DNA of 64,000 nt from the NCBI GenBank assembly GCA_028571685.1, contig CM053162.1, positions 69,862,351 to 69,926,350 of the forward strand, in the 5' to 3' direction. The DNA comes from Heterohyrax brucei. Lineage: Eukaryota > Chordata > Mammalia > Hyracoidea > Procaviidae. This document shows, piece after piece, positions 11,170 through 22,059 of the stretch (position 1 is its first letter; each line of letters begins with the position of its first letter). The position numbers were made by a program, and so were the translations under genes. The notes below the pieces were generated by a model. That model worked only from the letters and a program-made list of their open reading frames with translations, ran no database searches and was not told where the DNA came from.

Positions 11170-11352
11170 TCTGCAGGACACAAATGGTTACCATTCAGCT
11201 GCTAACTGAAAGGTTGGAGGGTCACATCCATCCAGAGGTACCTTGGAAGAAAGACTTGATTATTTTGAAAAATCAAAACTCTGAGGAGTACAGTTCTACT
11301 CTGACATACATAAATTCATCAAAGAGTTGGAATGCACTCAAAGCAACTGGTA
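11170..11352 (+). mobile_element. AfroSINE (long variant), 5' end degraded
   Basis: It begins in the A-box region (aaatggttaccattcagctg), then gaaaggttggagggtcac (B-box region), ccagaggtaccttggaag and a 3' part with tacagttctactctgacata. The terminal tail is short. Confidence 0.65.
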
Positions 11353-11389
11353 AAGGTATTACATAATTATGAAATGTGAATAATGATTA

Positions 11390-12196
11390 TGGAATTTGAC
11401 AGCCACATAAAAAGTGCTTAGCGGAGAAGAGTAAGTTGGATGTGGTGAACGGTAAGACAGTACACAGTATGCGGGAAGTCAGCACAGCTTGTTTAAGGCA
11501 AGGTCATGGAGCCTCCACAGACACATCCAAACTCAGTGAGGGACTCAATTCCTGGGTTAAGGGCTGTAGGGACACTGGTTCTGGGGACATCCAGCTCGAC
11601 TGGCAAAGCACAGCTTATAAAAAAATGTTCTGTAATCTACTTTGGGGAGTAGCATCTGGGGCTTAAAAGCTTGTGAGTGGCCATCTGAGAGCTTTCACTC
11701 TTCTCAGTGCTTCTGGAGAAAGGGAGAATGGCAAAAACCAAAGACACAAGGGAAAGATTAGCCCAAACAACCAACGGATCACAAATACTACAACCTCCAC
11801 CACAGGGAGTCCAGCAAAACCACATGGTGTCCAGCTCCTGCCACTAACTGTGTTGACAAGCAATAGAGAGTCCGAAACAGAGCTTCAGAAACAATGTAAA
11901 ACAAAATTCTGATTTGTAAGAAGAGACCAGATGTACTGCCTGAGACAGTCTGCTGCAACCCCTGGAGACCATTTCAGATAAGAAATGGATTCACTCCCAA
12001 AGTTCACCCTTTGCCAAAGATTAAACAAGCCTATAAACAAAATGAGGGCATATCAGCCCAACGGCAGGACTACAAGGCAGGAGAGAACAGGAAAGCTGAT
12101 AACAGGAAACCCAAGTCAGAGAAGCGAGTGTTCGAGAATTGATAACCAATGTCACAAGACTGTATGCACACTAACTGTTTAATGAGAAGCTAGTTT
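11390..12196 (+). mobile_element. L1 3'UTR, second 3'UTR type
   Basis: It contains the expected order of 3'UTR blocks: aaggcaaggtcatggagcct, gcttaaaagcttgtgagtgg, aaaaccaaagacacaaggga, gttcaccctttgccaaagat, aaccaatgtcacaagactgt and taatgagaagctagtttgtt. The last part matches 679-775. It stops abruptly where RTE sequence begins at 12197, so the true L1 terminus and poly(A) are missing. Confidence 0.75.
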
Positions 12197-13168
12197 GTTC
12201 TTCATTACAAATACCTTTTTTCACCAACATAAATGGCAACCTTACAGTCATTTGAACATCATTTAAGGTCAGGAAAGGTGTGCATCAGGACTGTGTCCTC
12301 TCACCACGCATATTCATCCTTCATGCTGACCAAATAATCCAAGAAGTGGGACCACAGCAGAACACTGGGGCATCCAGATCAGTGGAAGGATCAGAAACAA
12401 CCTGTATTACTCAAATGAAACAACCTTGCTTACTGAAAATAAAGAAAAGGCTTAAAATACCTACTGATGAAAATCAATGATTACAGCCTTCAGTATGGAT
12501 CACACCTCAACATCAAAAAAGCAAAAATCCTCACAGCTGGACCAATAAGCAACATCATAAGAAACAGAGAAAAGACTGAGATTGTCAAGGATTCCATTTT
12601 ACTTGGTTTCACAACCAACACCCATGGAAGTAGCAGTCAACAAATCAAAATCTGCTGCAAAAGACCTCTTTAAAGTGTTGAAAAGCAAAGATTTTACCTT
12701 GAAGATTACGGTACACCTCACCCAAGCCATAGTATTTTCAATCAGTCATATGCATGTGAAAGCTGGACAATGAACAAGGAAGACAGAAGAAGAACTGACA
12801 CCTTTGAATCGTGATGTCAAAGAAGAATATTGAATATACCATGACCACCAAAAGAAGAAGCAGATCTGTCTTGGAAGAAGTACAACTTGAGGGCTGCTTA
12901 GAATCAAGGACAGTGACACTACATACTTTGGACATGCTATTAGGGGGCTTTAGTGTCTGGAGAAGGACTTGGTGCTTGGAGAAGTGGAGGGTCCGCAGAA
13001 AAGAGGAAGAACCTCGACAAGACTCACTGACATAGTGGCTGCAACAGTGGGCTCAAGCGAAACACTGATTGTTAATGGCATGGCACAGGACTCAGCAGTC
13101 TCTTGTTCCATTGTACACAGGGTCTCTACAGGTTGAAACAGACTCAGTGGCACAAAACAGTAACAAGC
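12197..13168 (+). mobile_element. Internally deleted RTE LINE
   Basis: About 50 bp from the RTE endonuclease region (attacaaataccttttttca) is joined near 12250-12262 to the reverse transcriptase palm (ggtcaggaaaggtgtgcatc), so the intervening coding sequence is lost. It then runs to the 3' end (ggcacaaaacagtaaca). At the YADD position (12408-12419) the codons read Y-S-N-E, so the copy is inactive. Confidence 0.8.
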
Positions 13169-13414
13169 TTGTTCTCTTTTTCAATTAATTGATTTTTCAA
13201 AAAGAGTAAGCGGGATGAAAACACATTTCAAAATGTATTCATTTCTCAAACATTTACAAATCAAACTACATTCCTTTAGATTCTCTTAGTCAAAGTTTGT
13301 AATCTCAGGAAAATTCCTCTTGAAGTAAACAGTATCATGAGACAAATTTCTTGCAATACTTACATCTATGTATCCACTACACCTAGAATTTTTCTTAAGC
13401 CATTTGTTTCAACA

Positions 13415-14890
13415 AAAAATAAAATCACCCCAACAAGGTTGGCCATGATCCAAAAAACACAAAACAACAAAACGTGGGAGAGGCTGTAGAGAAATTGGAA
13501 CTCTCCTACACTGCTGGTGAGATTGCAAAATGGTACAGCCTCTTTGGAAAGCAATCTGGAACTTCCTTAAAAAGCCAGAAATAGATATACCATTTAGCCC
13601 AGTAACTCCACTGCTTGGAACATATCCTACAGAAGCAAGGGGAGTCATACAGATACATGCACACAAATGTTTATTGCAGCACAGTTCACAATAGCAAAAA
13701 GATGGAATCAACCCAGATGCTCAACAACAGATGAATGGATAAATAAACCATGGTATAGATACTCAATGGAACACTATGCAATGATAAAGAACAATGATGA
13801 TTTTAGGAAGCATCACATAACCCGGTTTCAGTTGGAAGACATTGTGTTGAGTGAAATTAGCCAGAGACACAAGGACAAATATTGTATGAGATGCCGACTA
13901 TATAAGGACTTAAAAACAGACGCATGTATGGAAAAAAAGACTCTTTGACAGCTGCAAAGGAGGGGAGGGAGGGAGGGCGAGGACTGGTTATAGATTAGGT
14001 AGTTGACAGAAATTTGGTCGGGTGAAATCAGTGACAATACACATTAGAAGGATCAGATTAACTGGACTTCAACATAACCTGAAAACTCTTTCAATCTTAA
14101 CCCAATACTGCAAGAACAGAATAGCAGGGGCAGGGGTCTGGGGACCATGCTCTCAGGGTACATCGAGGCCAACTGGCATAACTAGGGTATTGCTAAAAGA
14201 GTCTTCTCCACCCCCATATTGGTGAATGGTATCTGGAGTCTTAAAAGCTAGCAAGCTGCCATCTGAGGTACACCAAATGGCCTCAACTCAGCTGGAAGAG
14301 ATGATCACCAAGGACAAAAATGGCATGAGGGAAAGAGAACCCAGAAGACAGAAAGACCCATGTGAATGGGTGACTACATCAGCACGTGACTGGAAGAACC
14401 AGATGGTGCCCAGCCACCACCAAAACAGCCATGATGGGTCTCACAAAGTTGAGTCCCAGTGGCAACACAAGAATAAAAAGGAGTGCACCTTGAGAACCCC
14501 CCTAAAAGACCTCAACCGATGGTCTGTAGGCCTGGGGTTTCCCCTAGGACCGTGGCCCCTAGTTGTGATGATGCCCCTGATCACAAATCATTACTGAGGT
14601 CAACTCTTTGGACAGGAATGGACTAGACTCGGTGACACACAGTAACCATATTGTGTGTGCACTTTTTGGTTCTATGCATCAATAGGATGTCCTCCTACTA
14701 TCCTCTTACTAGAGGAGAGTGGAGCAGGGGAAAAGGAGGGGACAGGAGACTGTTAAGATGATATGACATGTAGAGAAAGGAAAGGAGGAGTGTGCTGTCT
14801 CCAGGCAAGGAGAGCAGAAGGAGCTGCACATAGGTGGGCACGCAAATTTGAACTGGATTGCAGACTTTCACTCAATCAGAATAAATAAAA
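13415..14890 (+). mobile_element. L1 LINE: ORF2 3' part plus full 3'UTR
   Basis: 13440-13950 is the classic end of L1 ORF2 and its flank. The plus frame at 13667-13948 reads MFIAAQFTIAKRWNQP and later IKNNDDFRKH, the generic L1 C-terminal pattern, with several frameshifts upstream. The 3'UTR follows, including a G-rich run (13960-13982) and the block tcttaaaagctagcaagctg. It ends at about 14890 with gcagactttcactcaatcag and an A-rich tail. Confidence 0.85.
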
Positions 14891-15055
14891 TAATATAAAA
14901 TAATATTAATTAATGTGTCACATTAATTAATAACATATTAATTAATGTTATTGGTTTATAATTATTAATAATATTAATATTAATAACAAAATAATATTAA
15001 TTAATATATAATTATTATATTAATTAACTATAATAATACAAAATAAAAATAAAGA
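14881..15055. repeat. AT-rich tract with perfect palindromes after an L1 tail
   Basis: Almost pure A/T in attaattaat and taataatatt steps. Bases 14905-14917 and 14919-14931 form a perfect 13-bp inverted repeat around a single central base. It directly follows the L1 A-rich tail and probably expanded from it. Confidence 0.85.
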
Positions 15056-16655
15056 AGAATGTGGTTTTGAATTATCAAAGGACTAATTGGAGATATAGGT
15101 ATGTTCCTATACAAAATTTAGACTGTTCCATTGTAACTGTTCTTTAGGCTGTGAGTCTAGCTAATCTTGATTTCTAGACCTTGTTAGCCTGTTCTAGATT
15201 TAAGTGTTAATTGACCTCAGTGTTTTATGATTTCTTGATTCAGTTGTGGTCTTCTAGGTTTTCTCTGCAGATTCACTAACTGCCGTAGAACCAGCTATGT
15301 GTCTTAGTGGTCCTACGTACGGTGATGCTGCCCAGCTTTGCACCACCCTCAAACCTTTATGGGTGGACTCACTGTTGCAACCACTGTGCCAATCCGTCTT
15401 GCTGACATTCTTCCTCTTTTATGACAGCCCTCTATTTTATGAACCATAATGTCCTCCTCCAGAGACTTGTTCCTCATGATAACATGTCCAGAGTTCACGG
15501 GATGAAGTTTCACCAGCCTTCCTTCTAAAGAGCATTCTGCCAGTACCTCCTCCAAGGCAGATTTTTTGGTTCTTCTGGCAGACCATGGTACAGTCAATAT
15601 TCTTCACCAACACCATATTCATTGTCCTGCTTGCTTATTCATATATGACAGAAAATATCACAGCTTGGGTCAGGGTCACCTTAGTCCTCATAATGATGAC
15701 TTTGCATTTTAATATTTTAATGATGTCTGTTGCAACAGGTTTGTCCAGCACAACTCATCCTTTGATTTTGCTTTGTGACTTGATGACTTGTTGTTGTTGT
15801 TTGTTTCTGTTTTTGTGGTTTTGTTTTGTTTGGTACTGCTCCTATACTCACTGACTGAGGATTCAAGTAAAATGAAATCCTTGACAACTTCAATCTTTTC
15901 TTCATTTATCATAATGCTGCTTATTGGTCCAGTTGTGGGAGTTTTGTTTTCCTTTTCTTTAATTTGTTTTTGTATTTTACTACACAAAGTTTAAAGCTCA
16001 AGTAACTTTCTCACATGAAAACTTATACATACATTGTTACATGATCCTAGTTTTTCTCCGTATACAGTGACAGCTCACCCCTCTCCCCCCTATATTTCCC
16101 ATGACTGTTCATTCAGGCAGCTCCTATCCCTTCTGCCTTCTCATCCTTCTTCCAGACAAGAGCTGCTCATTTAGACTCATGTATCTACTGAAGCCAAGAA
16201 GCTGACTCTTCACAAGTGTCATTTTATGACTCATAGTCCAATTTAATCTTGTCTAAAGAGTTGGCTTCTGGACTGATTTTAGTTCTGGGCTAATACAGAG
16301 TCCAAGGGCATATCTTCCAGGGTACCTCCAGTTTCAGTCAGATTATCAAGTCTGATCTTTTTACTAGAATTTGAGCTCTGTGCCCCACTTTTCTCCTACT
16401 CTTTCATGGACTATCTGCTGTGTTCCCTATCAGGATGGTCATTGATGGTAGCTAGACACCCAGCATCTGGTTCTTCCAGTCTTGGTCTGATGGACTCTTT
16501 AGTTTATGTAGCCCTTTCTGTCTCTTGGGCTCAAACTTTCCTTATATCTTTAGTATTCTTCATTTTCCTTTGCTACAGGTAGGTTAGGAAAATAGATACA
16601 CCTTAGATGACTGCTTGCTAGCTTTTAAAACCCTAGACACTACTTATCAAGACGA

Positions 16656-17129
16656 ATGCAGAACATTTTCTTAGTAAACTTTGTTATGCCAGTCATCTTG
16701 AAGACTAAAGTGCATCTGACACAAGCCAGGTATTTTCAGTTGCATCATACACATGTGAAAGCTGGAACTGGAAAAGAAGACAGAAGAACTGATGCCTTTG
16801 AATTGTGGTGTTGGAGAAGAATGTTGACTGTACCATGGACTGCCCAAAGAAAAAACAGATCTGTTCTGGAAGAAGTACAACCAGAATGTTCCTTGCAAGC
16901 AAAGACTGTGAGACTGCATCTTACAAACTTTGGACATGTTTTCAGGAAGGATCAGTCCCTGGAGAAGGACATCATACTTGGTACAGTGGAGGGTCAGCAA
17001 AAAAGAGGAAGACCCTCAACAGGGTGGAATGACACAGAGACCACAACAATGGGCGTAAGCAGAAAAAAGATTGTGGGCATGGCTCAAGACCAGCCAGTTT
17101 TTGCTCTGTTGTGCATAGAGTTGCTATGA
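16656..17129 (+). pseudogene. C-terminal RTE polyprotein frame, open
   Basis: A 157-codon frame whose first dozen residues come from flanking L1 sequence and the rest from the RTE C-terminal region. The conserved block DAFELWCWRRMLTVPWTAQR is intact, followed by LEEVQPECSL, FGHVFRKDQSLEKDIILG and KRGRPS. The frame lacks the endonuclease and all reverse transcriptase motifs and has no promoter of its own, so it is a fragment that happens to remain open. Confidence 0.75.
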
Positions 17130-17163
17130 GTCAGAACCAACTTGACAGCACCTAACAGCAACA
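16690..17163 (+). mobile_element. 5'-truncated RTE LINE inserted in L1
   Basis: It runs from cttgaagactaaagtgcatc to the RTE 3' end gacagcacctaacagcaac. The hexamer atgcca is present on both sides (in ttatgccag before, in catgccaactg after), and the L1 sequence is continuous once the insert is removed. That makes it a short target duplication and a clear nested insertion. Confidence 0.8.
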
Positions 17164-18405
17164 TGCCAACTGACTTAGATGTTCCCTGAAAGCATGATCC
17201 CCAGACCTTAAAGGGGTAGTTTTTGATAGGCATGGTAGGATAGATACAGGTAATTATCTTTTGCTTACAAAGTACTGCTTTTCTCTGATTCTGCAGACAT
17301 GACTGGACTGCCTGCCACTTGGTCTCTCCCGATGTGAAAAATGGTCCTGAATACCACCACTTGTCTCAGCACACTCGCACCAGTGAATCCAGCCTGTGGG
17401 TTACCAGTTCCTACTGGGTCAGGTTGAACCGTTTCTTCCTTCCCCTGCCATTCAGTCTAACTCCTTAACTTTGCCTTTGAGGTTTAGGCCTTCTAGATCT
17501 CCATATATAATTGATTCAACTGTTTGGGGTTGTCTCTGTTGTCAGAGGGACCAACAGAAGCATCTGACTATTCTGCATTATTGGTCCCACCCTGATTTTT
17601 GTTTTCTTTATGTTGACATGGAATCCATACTGAAAGCTGTAGTCTTTTGTCTTCATCTGTAAGGGCTTCACGAACTCTTCACTGTTAGCAGGCAAAGTTG
17701 TGTTATCTACATATCACGGGTTATTAATGAGTGTTCCTCCCATCTTGACGCCTCATCTTTCTTCAAAAAGTTCAGCTTCTCAGATTATTTGCTCAGTTTA
17801 CAAACTGAATAAGTGAAACGGTAGAACCCTGACACACACCTTTCTTGACTTTAAACCACGTAGTATCTCCTTGTTCTTTTAAATGACTGGTTTTTGGTTT
17901 ACAAGGTTCTTAATGAGCATTAAGTGCTCTGGAATTCCCATTCCTCACAACATCATCTGTAATTTGTTGTGATCCCTACAGCAGAAAATCTTTATATAGT
18001 CCATAAAACACAAGTAAACATACTTCTGTTGTTCTCTGCTTTTAGCCAAGAGCTATCTGTTATCAGCAATGGCATCTCTCATTCTATGTCCTCTTCTGAC
18101 TCTGCTTGAACATCTAGAAATTTCCTGTCAATATACTGCTGCAACTGCTTTTCAATGGTCTTCAGCAAATTTTTTTATTGCATGTGACATTAATGATGCT
18201 TTTGATAACAGCCACATTCTGTTAGATCACCTTTTGGGCACAAATGCGGGTCACTTTCAGTTGGCTGCCGAGGAAGCTGTCTTCCAAATTTCTTGACGTA
18301 GCCAAGTGAGCACTTGCAGTGCTGCGTTCATTTGTTGCAATATCTCAACTCGTATTTCATCTACCCTGGAGCCTTCTTCTTAGTCAATGTCTTTAGAGTA
18401 TCTTC

Positions 18406-18459
18406 GATTTCTATACCATTGATTTCTATACAATTCTATTTCTATACCATATTTCTATT
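18406..18459. repeat. Short tandem repeat, atttctatac unit
   Basis: Four imperfect copies of a 12-14 bp unit (atttctatacca) inside RTE copy 1. The expected RTE sequence has no such repeat, so it expanded after insertion. Confidence 0.75.
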
Positions 18460-19487
18460 GAAATGGAAGATTTCAATATCATCGGTTCTTTATCATATGC
18501 TAACCCCTAATTAGCTAATTAGGTTGAACATCAACCAGTTCTTTTTGTTACTGTGACTCTGCATTCATTCCATCTCCTTTGGACGCCTCCTGTGTTGTTT
18601 GATATTTTCCTTGTAGAAGCCTTAAATATTGCAACTCAAGGACTGAATTTTCTTCCTTTAGTTTTTTTCAGCTTGAGAAATGCTAAGCATGTTTTTCTAC
18701 TTTGGTTTTCTAACTCCAGGTCACTGCACATCTCATTGTAATACTTAATTTTACCTTCTCACACTGCACTTTGAAATCTACTCTTCAAGGTTTTGTTTTG
18801 TTTTGTTTCATTGTTTCTTGCTTTCATTTTACCTGTTTGATACTCAGTAGCAAGTTTCAAAGTCTCTTCTGAAACCCTTCTGGTCTTTTCTTTCTCCCTC
18901 TTTTAATGACCTTTTTCTTTTTTCATGTATGATATCCTTGATGCCATTCACAACTACTATGGCCTTGTGTCATTAGTATTCAATGAGTCAAGTCTGTTCT
19001 TGAAATGGTCTTTAAATTCAGGTGGGATATACTCAGGTCATATTTTGGCTCTTGTGAAATTGGTTTAATTTTCTTCAGCTTCCAGTTGAACTTACATATC
19101 AGTAGTTGACGTTCCGTTCTGCAGCCAGCCCTGGCCTCGTTCTGACTGACAACGTTGAGTTTTTCCATCATCTCTTTTCACGTACACAGTCAGTTTGATT
19201 CCTGTATATTCCATCCACTGAAATCCACGTGTTCAGTCACCTTTTATGCTGTTGGAAAAATGTATTTACAATGAAGAAATTGTTTATCTTACAGAAACCT
19301 ATCGTGTGATCTCCAGTGTAGTTTTCATCACCACAGAGGTATTTTCCAATTATTGATACTTCTTTATTTCTAACGTCCACATCCCAAGCATAAGTAATCA
19401 TCAATGCATCTTGATGACACGTTTCATCTATTTCACTCTGCAGAAGCTGTGAAAAAATCTTCAATTTCCTCATTTGGGGCATCAGAG

Positions 19488-21005
19488 ATTGTGGTTGTTG
19501 TTAGGTGCCGTCCAGTCTGTGCCAGCTTATACTGACCTTGTGCACAAAAAAATGAAACACTGCCCAGCCTTGCACAACATCCATAATCATTCTTATGACT
19601 AAGCTCATGGTTGTGGCCACAGTGTCAAACCATCTCGTTGAGCACCTTCCTCTTTTTCACTGACTCTCCACTCTACCAAGCATGATGTCCTTCTTCAGGG
19701 ACTGATCCTTCCCGACAACCTGTCCAAAGCATGTAAGCCAGTCTCACAATCCTTGCGGCAAGGAGTACTCTGGTTGTATTTCTTCTAGAACAGACTATTC
19801 TTTTGGCAGTCCGTGGTACCTTCAGCATTCTTCTCCAACACCACAATTCAAAGACATCGATTCTTCTTCTGTCTTCTTCACTCATTGCCCGGCCTTCACA
19901 TGCATGTGATGCAACCGAAAATGCCACGGCTTGGCTCAGGCTCACTTGAGGCTTCAAGGGGACGTCTTTACTTTTCAGTACTTGAAAGAGATCCTTTGCA
20001 GCAGATTTTCCCAATGCAGTGTGTCTTCTGGCTTCTTGATTGGAGCCAAGTAAAATGAAATCCCTAACCACCTCAATCCTTTCTCCACTGATGACGATGT
20101 TGCTTACTGACCCTGTTGTAAGGATTGTTGTTTTCTTGATGTTGAGGGGCAATACATACTAAAGACTGGGGTCCTTGATCTTCATCAATAAGTGTTTCAA
20201 ATCTACTTCACTGTCAGCAAGTAAGGTGGTGTGGTCTACGTAAAGCAGGTTGTTAAAGAGTCAGCCTCCAATCCTGATGCCTCTTTCTTCTTTGTATAAT
20301 CTGGCTTCTCAAATTATTTGCTCAGCATACAGATTGAAAAGGTATAGTGAAAGGATACAATCCTAACACACACCTTTCGTGACTTTAAACCATGCAGTGT
20401 CACCCTGTTCTGTTTGCACGACTGCCTCTTGATCTATGTACAGGTTCCGTAAGAGCACAGTGAAGTGTTCTGGAATTTCCATTCTGTGTAACTTAAGCCA
20501 TAATTTGGTGTGATCCACACAGTTGATGCTTTTGCATCATCAGTGAAACACACGTAAACATCTTTCTGGCGTTCTCTGCTTTCAGCCAAGATCCACCTGA
20601 CATCAGCAATGACATCCCTGGTTCCATGTCCTCTTCTGAATCCAGCTTGAATTTCTGGCAATTCCTTGTCAATATATTGTTGCATTAGCTTTTGAATGAT
20701 CTTGAGCAAAATTTTATTTGCATATGATGTTAATGATGTTATTCAGTAATTTCTGCATTCGGTTAGATCCCCTTTCTCCGGACTGGGCATGAGTATGGAT
20801 CTCTTCCAGTCACTTGGCCGGGAAGATGTCTTCCCTATTTCTTGGCATAGACGAGTGAGCACCTCCAGTGCTGCAGCTGTTGACATATCTCAGTGGACAT
20901 GCCATCAGCTCCTGGAGCCTTGTTTTTTCCAATGCCTTCAGTGCAGCTTTGCCTTCCTCCTTCAGTACTATCAGTTCCTGATTCTATGGTACCTCATTAG
21001 AGACT
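19488..21005 (-). mobile_element. RTE LINE inserted into RTE copy 1 (RTE copy 2)
   Basis: It starts (in antisense) at the RTE 3' end gttgttaggtgccgtccagt and runs 1.5 kb to the region just upstream of the reverse transcriptase, where it is 5'-truncated. On both sides RTE copy 1 sequence is interrupted at one point in its endonuclease region and resumes at ggtgagtaaatttcg. Target duplication is unclear (agattgtgg and agagactgg are weak candidates). Same orientation as its host. Confidence 0.8.
19673..20709 (-). pseudogene. RTE reverse transcriptase pseudogene (RTE copy 2)
   Basis: Two open pieces on the minus strand. 20434-20709 encodes the N-terminal palm (LPEIQAGFRRGHGTRDVIAD, then VYVCFTDDAKAS, motif A). 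19673-20152 encodes the C-terminal region (RRRIDVFELWCWRRMLKVPR). Between them, the YADD motif B/C region has decayed: the codons at 20231-20242 read Y-V-D-H in place of Y-A-D-D. Frameshifts separate the pieces, so the enzyme is dead. Confidence 0.8.
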
Positions 21006-21712
21006 GGTGAGTAAATTTCGAATAGTAGTCATATTAACTGGTCTTCCTTGCAGGCAGATGGATACTGTCTTATTACTGACAACACTGTAGTTCAGAATCA
21101 ATCTTGAAAAGTTGTTTTTGATAATGAATGTGACATCATTTCTCATCAATTTATCATTTCCAGTATGGTATGCCATATCATTAATGGATTGAAAATGGCC
21201 AATACCATACCATTTCTGCTCACTAGAATATCAATCCTTATGCACTCTATTTCATATTTGAAGGCTTCCAATTTTCCTAGATTCATATTTCATACATTCT
21301 ACCTTAATATGATTAATGGATGTTTGCAGCTGCGTCTTCTCACTTTCAGTCGTAGCACATCAGTAGACGAAGCTCCTGAGAGCTTGAATACATCTCCGTC
21401 ATGAAGGCTGACTCTGCTCCGAGTAGGCAGCCCTGCCTCACTCAGATTTTGAGTGCCCTCCAGCCCAAGGGGCTCATCTCCCAGCAGTACAGCAGGCAGT
21501 GATCCACTGTTACTCACAAGGTGTTACTCACCAGCAAAGTCTCTCAGAGGTAGACCACCAGGTCCTTCTTCTTAGTCTATCTTAATCTGGAAGCTTTGCT
21601 GACAGTTGTCCACTATAGGGAACCCTGCTACTCCTCGAAATACTGGTGCCGTAGTTCCCAGAATCACAGCAACACGTAAACCACCACAGCACAACAAAAT
21701 GATAGTTGCAGG

Positions 21713-22059
21713 AGACCTTGCATGTTATTTGGTGATAAATCTTGCTTGTTCTTCCTTTTTCCACATCTTAAAAAAATATGTAATTTGAAGGAAAATCCTG
21801 ATAATTTTCTTCTGTTATCAGAAAAAAGAAAAATCTTGTCTCCTATCAGGAAAAAATAATTGTGACTTTTCTGGCAGGAATATCTTTTGGCGAGAACCCT
21901 CTTTTTCCGTGATCTGCAAACTACTTCCAGTTCTCACTACAACTTCTAAATTCATATCTGTACATACTAACACGGAACATTCTTCCTTCCTATGTTTGAG
22001 TCTCCTTTCTCTGGCCTTTAGTTAACTTCTCCTCAGTAAGCCCAATGACATTTCTACCT
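21713..22059. other. No gene recognised
   Basis: AT-rich flank of the RTE cluster with no identified repeat or exon. Confidence 0.45.

Larger units (their letters stand above)
15956..17577 (-). mobile_element. L1 3'UTR inserted in RTE copy 1, minus strand
   Basis: The T-rich start (15951-15985) is the antisense poly(A). The 3'UTR follows in antisense (tcccatgactgttcattcag, ttggcttctggactgatttt, gcttgctagcttttaaaacc). At 16690-17163 a plus-strand RTE interrupts it, and L1-like sequence resumes at atgccaactgacttagatgt. The assignment beyond about 17260 is weaker. Similar 34-bp RTE-derived stretches (15921-15955 and 17578-17611) bound the block and may be a long target duplication. Confidence 0.65.
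15277..21712 (-). mobile_element. Near full-length RTE LINE broken by two insertions (RTE copy 1)
   Basis: Read on the minus strand, one RTE is spread over three blocks: 21712-21006 (5'UTR and start of endonuclease), 19487-17578 (rest of endonuclease and most of reverse transcriptase) and 15955-15277 (C-terminal part and 3' end). They join to about 3.3 kb, the size expected for a complete RTE. The first gap holds a second RTE (19488-21005), the second an L1 (15956-17577). Coding sequence is broken by many stops. The YADD site (17702-17713) reads Y-V-D-N. A T/G-rich run at 15790-15832 is an extra local expansion. Confidence 0.75.

Noticed and set aside
13667-13948. 93-codon frame as a host gene
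   Set aside because: It reads as the L1 ORF2 C-terminal end with frameshifts around it.
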